From Lachnospiraceae bacterium (GTDB taxonomy: Bacteria; Bacillota; Clostridia; Lachnospirales; Lachnospiraceae), in assembly GCA_017441295.1 (NCBI GenBank), contig JAFRYA010000031.1:1-54241 (forward strand): a DNA stretch of 54,241 bases, given 5' to 3'. Position numbers and translations under genes: made by a program. Below are positions 51,004 through 54,241 of the stretch, piece after piece. Below the pieces are notes generated by a model. That model was not told the origin of the DNA. It searched no databases and was given only the letters and a program-made list of their open reading frames with translations. Each line of letters opens with the position of its first letter. The first letter of the stretch is position 1.

Positions 51004-51021
51004 TGTTGATCTGTGGATCAA
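50995..51021 (-). terminator. candidate terminator of the XRE regulator gene
   Basis: Read on the minus strand, TTGATC-CACA-GATCAA (51021-51006) is followed after four bases by seven T (51001-50995). It lies 56 bases past the stop of the regulator gene. The T run is part of a repeat unit. Confidence 0.5.
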
Positions 51022-51076
51022 TCTATATAAACACCGTTTTATCAGATTATTCTAAAACATTCGCTGTTGTAAATTA

Positions 51077-51553
51077 TTACCTCTCAAATTCATTATTGTC
51101 ACTGCTTGCATCATGTTTTTTCCAATAATTGAGTTTCGGCAGCATCTGTTTCATATATTCACGGGCTTGTGACTCAGTAAATCTGTCATTAACCATATGA
51201 TGAACACAAACATCAATAAGGTCATCCATATTGCTGTAAGTGTAATTACCGTCGGCATAGCACCACTGGCAATAATCTTCATTGATCGAGCCGTCTTTGT
51301 TTCTGCTCAGTATTGAATCCTCAAGAGGCATTCCGCAGCACTGACAGATAAGCTGACGGGGTGAGCCGAGCAGAGTATTGATAGAAACATTATATAGATT
51401 TGACAGAAGCTTTAATGTCTCTGTATTTGGCACAGTATCACCGTTTTCCCATCGGGAAACAGCTTGTCTGGTAACGAATACCTTTTCAGCCAGATCTTCC
51501 TGGGATAATCCGTTTTTGGTCCTGAGATCGTATAATACGTCTTTAGTGTTCAT
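51077..51553 (-). CDS. XRE-family regulator with C-terminal zinc ribbon
   Basis: The 158-residue protein has an XRE helix-turn-helix at residues about 6-62 (RTKNGLSQEDLAEKVFVTRQ and then AVSRWENGDTVP). A putative zinc-ribbon domain follows, with CQCCGMPL (about 70-77) and YCQWCYADGNY (about 94-104), and a helical tail with KLNYWKK. It is probably a DNA-binding repressor whose ribbon senses metal, redox state or a partner. The start is supported by AGGAGGTG seven bases upstream. It is divergent from the protease gene and could control it or itself. Targets are not known. Confidence 0.85.
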   Translation of the reverse strand: MNTKDVLYDLRTKNGLSQEDLAEKVFVTRQAVSRWENGDTVPNTETLKLLSNLYNVSINTLLGSPRQLICQCCGMPLEDSILSRNKDGSINEDYCQWCYADGNYTYSNMDDLIDVCVHHMVNDRFTESQAREYMKQMLPKLNYWKKHDASSDNNEFER

Positions 51554-51575
51554 TTAAGCACCTCCTATGCAGATA

Positions 51576-51620
51576 ATTATACTTACAAAAAGAGTTAACA
51601 GCAAGCAACAGGCAGTTGCT
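51576..51620 (-). promoter_or_regulatory. regulator promoter with adjacent dyad
   Basis: On the minus strand, TTGCTG (51604-51599), a 17-base spacer and TATAAT (51581-51576) form a promoter 23 bases before the regulator start. An inverted repeat, AGCAAC-N5-GTTGCT (51604-51620), abuts the -35 box and is a candidate operator for autoregulation. Confidence 0.5.
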
Positions 51621-51662
51621 CAAAATATGTTAAAAAAATGTGAATTTATATAAGAAAATAAA

Positions 51663-51691
51663 TTGACCGTATTACATAATTATGATAAGAT
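51663..51691 (+). promoter_or_regulatory. promoter of the S8 protease gene
   Basis: TTGACC (51663-51668), a 17-base spacer and TAAGAT (51686-51691) imply a transcript start near 51698 and a leader of about 105 bases before the ATG. Confidence 0.65.
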
Positions 51692-51727
51692 TTCCAGGTA
51701 TAGTTTTAACAATTCAACGCGGCAAAG

Positions 51728-51775
51728 TAATCCCGAATTTAATGCATTATGATACTGCTCTGTCACGAGGGATTA
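51728..51775 (+). promoter_or_regulatory. stem in the protease 5' leader
   Basis: TAATCCC (51728-51734) is perfectly complementary to GGGATTA (51769-51775), enclosing 34 bases. The 3' arm ends 12 bases before the AAGGAGG ribosome binding site, so the fold could protect the transcript or influence translation. It does not match a riboswitch class I know. Confidence 0.35.
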
Positions 51776-51802
51776 GTATTAAAAAAGGAGGAAAAAGAAA
51801 AT

Positions 51803-54241
51803 ATGACTAAAAGCAATTTTCTTAAGCGCTTACTGCCATTCCTGCTGGCGTTTCTGTTAGTCATCCCTAGCCTTACAGCTTTTGCAGCTACTGATGATCA
51901 GACCACCGGAGGAACAGGTGATGGTTTCACTTGGCAGAAGGTTGACGATGCTGACATCGAAGGCCTTACGCCAGCTCACGAAGTTGAGAAAAACAGTGAT
52001 ATCAACACCGACGGATATGTGCCGGTAGGCGAAGAAGTACGTGTTTCCATTTTCCTGGACGGCAAGTCCACAATGGATGCAGGCTATGATATCGAGACAA
52101 TTGGCTATAATACAGATGCCAAGTCATATCGTAGTCAAGTACTTGCACAGCAAAAGGCCCTTGAAAAGAAGATTTCTTCAGAAGTTCTGGGTGGCGCTGA
52201 GCTGAATGTTGTTTGGAACCTGACACTTATTACAAACATCATTTCTGCTTATGTTCCGTCTTCTAAGATTGAAGCTATCAAGGCTCTTGATGGTGTAAAG
52301 GATGTAGTTGTTGAGATTCAGTACGAGGCTCCGGCCCCTGTAGTCTCCGACGAACCTAACATGAGCAATGCATCAGAAATGACCGGTACTCAGCCGGTAT
52401 GGTCAAACGGTTATACAGGTGCAGGTTCATTAGTAGCTATCATTGATACAGGTCTCGATGTTGAACATCAGTCATTCGATCCTGATGCATTTGATTATGC
52501 TATCGAGAAGACTGGTAAAGAAGTAGACCTTCTTGAGAAAGAAGACATCGCAGCTGTATTAGATCAGCTGAACATCAAAGAGAGAATCCCTGAAGCAGGT
52601 GAGGGAGATCTTTGGCTGAATTCAAAGGTTCCTTTCGCAGCTAACTATGTTGACTGGGATCTTGATGTTACTCATGCAAATGATACTGAGGGAGAGCATG
52701 GTTCACATGTTGCCGGCATTTCAGCAGCTAACCGCTACATCAAATCCGGAGATACCTTTGTAAGTGCACTTGACACTGTTTATACACAGGGTAATGCTCC
52801 TGATGCTCAGGTCATGGTAATGAAAGTATTCGGTAAGGGCGGCGGCGCTTCTCCTACTGACTATTTCGCAGCTATTGAGGACTCTATCGTATTAGGCGCT
52901 GATTCAGTTAACCTGTCACTTGGTTCACCATATGCAGGCTTTACAACTGATTCTGCTTATGCAGACGTATTCGCAGCTCTTGAAGAGAGCAACACTGTTA
53001 TGACAGTTTCTGCCGGCAATAACGGTACATGGGCTGAGCAGACTGCTTATGGATACCTTTACAGCGATGACGTAAACTTCCATACAGGCGGCGATCCAGG
53101 CGCATACAGAGATTCATTCACAGTTGCTTCTGTTGATAATGATGGTTTCACCGGTGCTTATCTGAAGCTCGGCGAAGACATGATCTTCTATACAGAAACT
53201 TCAGGCAAGAATAATCCTATGGTCACGATTGCCGGTGACTATGATTATGTTTATATTGATGGACCTGGTGTTGTTACCGATGATAATGACGCTATTACAT
53301 CTGACCAGTTTGCAGCTCTTGGAGCAAGACTGGAACACGTTATTGCTTTCTGTAACCGTGGTACAAGCTCCTTCTTCCAGAAAGCTAATGCCGCTATGGG
53401 TCAGAAGGCTGCTGCATGTGTTATTGTAAATAATCAGCCTGGTACAATCAGCATGGATCTGACAGGTTACAATTACACCAATCCTTGCGTTTCTATTACA
53501 AAGGCTGATGGCCAGCTCCTTAAAGATCAGGCAACAAGCACCGAAGTAATTGAAATTGATGGCACAAATGTTACCGTATACTTCGGTAAGATTCAGGTTG
53601 GCAGCGACATCGCAGTTATTGATTATGATGCTGAAAACTATACAATGAGTGATTTCTCATCATGGGGCGTTCCTGGCGATCTTACACTTAAACCTGAAAT
53701 CACAGCTCCTGGCGGAAATATCTATTCACTTAATGGATATCATCTGGATGATAAGGGCAACCCGGCAGGCGGACATGATGCATATGAGAATATGTCCGGT
53801 ACATCAATGGCTGCTCCTCAGATGGCAGGTATTACAGCTGTATTGAAACAGTACATTCGTGAGAATGACCTTGTTGCTAAAACAGGTATGACAGAGCGTC
53901 AGCTGTCTATCAGCTTACTAATGTCAACAGCAGCACCTATGATCGAAGCTGATTCTGAAAGCTATTATTCAGTATTAAGCCAGGGTGCTGGTCTTGTTAA
54001 CCTTGAAGCAGCAACAAATGCTAAGACTTATATCTTTATGGATAAATCAGCTACAGTATCTGCAGCTGACGGTAAAGTTAAGGCAGAACTCGGCGATGAT
54101 CCGGAGCGTACAGCTAGTTATTCAGTTGCTTTCACTATGAACAATATGACTGATGAAGATGTTGACATTGAATTAGGCGCTGACTTCTTTACTCAGAATG
54201 TAGATCAGGGATTCCTTGATACATGGACAGCTCCATTAGAG
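51803..54241 (+). CDS. secreted subtilisin-like (S8) serine protease, 3' end outside window
   Basis: 813 codons are visible and the frame is still open at the window end. Residues 1-28 are a signal peptide (KRLLPFLLAFLLV, then Ala-Phe-Ala). Residues about 75-175 look like an I9-type propeptide. The S8 domain has Asp215 (AIIDTGLDVEH), His299 (EHGSHVAGISA) and Ser668 (SGTSMAAPQMAG). The long gap between His and Ser holds an inserted PA-like domain (about 465-605). An Fn3-like region begins after about 720. This is the plan of cell-envelope proteases of the lactocepin/C5a-peptidase type, which are usually over 1000 residues. AAAAGGAGG precedes the ATG. Confidence 0.9.
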   Translation, partial: MTKSNFLKRLLPFLLAFLLVIPSLTAFAATDDQTTGGTGDGFTWQKVDDADIEGLTPAHEVEKNSDINTDGYVPVGEEVRVSIFLDGKSTMDAGYDIETIGYNTDAKSYRSQVLAQQKALEKKISSEVLGGAELNVVWNLTLITNIISAYVPSSKIEAIKALDGVKDVVVEIQYEAPAPVVSDEPNMSNASEMTGTQPVWSNGYTGAGSLVAIIDTGLDVEHQSFDPDAFDYAIEKTGKEVDLLEKEDIAAVLDQLNIKERIPEAGEGDLWLNSKVPFAANYVDWDLDVTHANDTEGEHGSHVAGISAANRYIKSGDTFVSALDTVYTQGNAPDAQVMVMKVFGKGGGASPTDYFAAIEDSIVLGADSVNLSLGSPYAGFTTDSAYADVFAALEESNTVMTVSAGNNGTWAEQTAYGYLYSDDVNFHTGGDPGAYRDSFTVASVDNDGFTGAYLKLGEDMIFYTETSGKNNPMVTIAGDYDYVYIDGPGVVTDDNDAITSDQFAALGARLEHVIAFCNRGTSSFFQKANAAMGQKAAACVIVNNQPGTISMDLTGYNYTNPCVSITKADGQLLKDQATSTEVIEIDGTNVTVYFGKIQVGSDIAVIDYDAENYTMSDFSSWGVPGDLTLKPEITAPGGNIYSLNGYHLDDKGNPAGGHDAYENMSGTSMAAPQMAGITAVLKQYIRENDLVAKTGMTERQLSISLLMSTAAPMIEADSESYYSVLSQGAGLVNLEAATNAKTYIFMDKSATVSAADGKVKAELGDDPERTASYSVAFTMNNMTDEDVDIELGADFFTQNVDQGFLDTWTAPLE

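Overview
The window reads as a chromosomal segment of an anaerobic low-to-moderate-GC Firmicute, most likely in Clostridia. The grounds are the strong AGGAGG ribosome binding sites, sigma-A promoters, RNase Y, Fe-S flavoproteins of a bifurcating-transhydrogenase type, and a de novo purine pathway with a separate IMP cyclohydrolase and AICAR transformylase. I cannot name a species. Nearly all genes are on the + strand. The exceptions are a glycosylase/aminotransferase pair (7278-8944) and a regulator (51077-51553).

Region 1 (1-8.9 kb) is an accessory stretch of small independent genes: the tail of an unrecognised gene, a SAM methyltransferase, a 5'-nucleotidase-like HAD protein, a truncated TIGR04076-type remnant followed by a cluster of short repeats, a HIT protein, a membrane protein, two acetyltransferases (one with an Sm-like N-terminus), a Dabb protein, a URO-D family protein and a zinc-ribbon protein. 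The minus-strand pair is a deoxyinosine glycosylase and a class I aminotransferase.

Region 2 (9.0-16.6 kb) is aromatic amino acid biosynthesis. A prephenate dehydratase is followed by a separate promoter, a 20-residue leader peptide carrying nine Phe/Tyr codons, mutually exclusive RNA pairings and an intrinsic terminator. After these comes an operon of DAHP synthase, prephenate dehydrogenase, 3-dehydroquinate synthase and a chorismate mutase fused to a gutted prephenate dehydratase. A patatin, an MTA/SAH nucleosidase and an orphan DNA methyltransferase continue the string. This is the clearest regulatory system in the window: ribosome-mediated attenuation by Phe/Tyr.

Region 3 (16.6-27.1 kb) is redox and RNA modification: a NifX-like/flavin-oxidase fusion, a threonine aldolase, a three-gene NuoE/NuoF/NfnB-like set that best fits a Stn-type electron-bifurcating transhydrogenase (no hydrogenase catalytic subunit is present), an RlmI-type rRNA methyltransferase, two GlpA/GlpB-like flavoproteins and an RluF pseudouridine synthase.

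Region 4 (27.2-47.0 kb) is a large purine cluster: purE, purF (without the usual N-terminal nucleophile cysteine), purM, a short formate/nitrite channel, purN, purO, purV, purD and purL. Inside it sits a galactoside module of GPH transporter, GH36 alpha-galactosidase, a GT-B-like protein of unknown role and galactokinase. ligA and metA (acetyl type by its Glu111) close the string at a strong terminator.

Region 5 (47.1-54.2 kb) holds a 68-residue orphan gene, RNase Y, an aspartate-type aminotransferase, tRNA-Leu(CAA), a GC-rich multi-hairpin element, more copies of the repeats seen near 2.3 kb, an XRE/zinc-ribbon regulator, and the first 813 codons of a secreted subtilisin-like protease that runs off the window.
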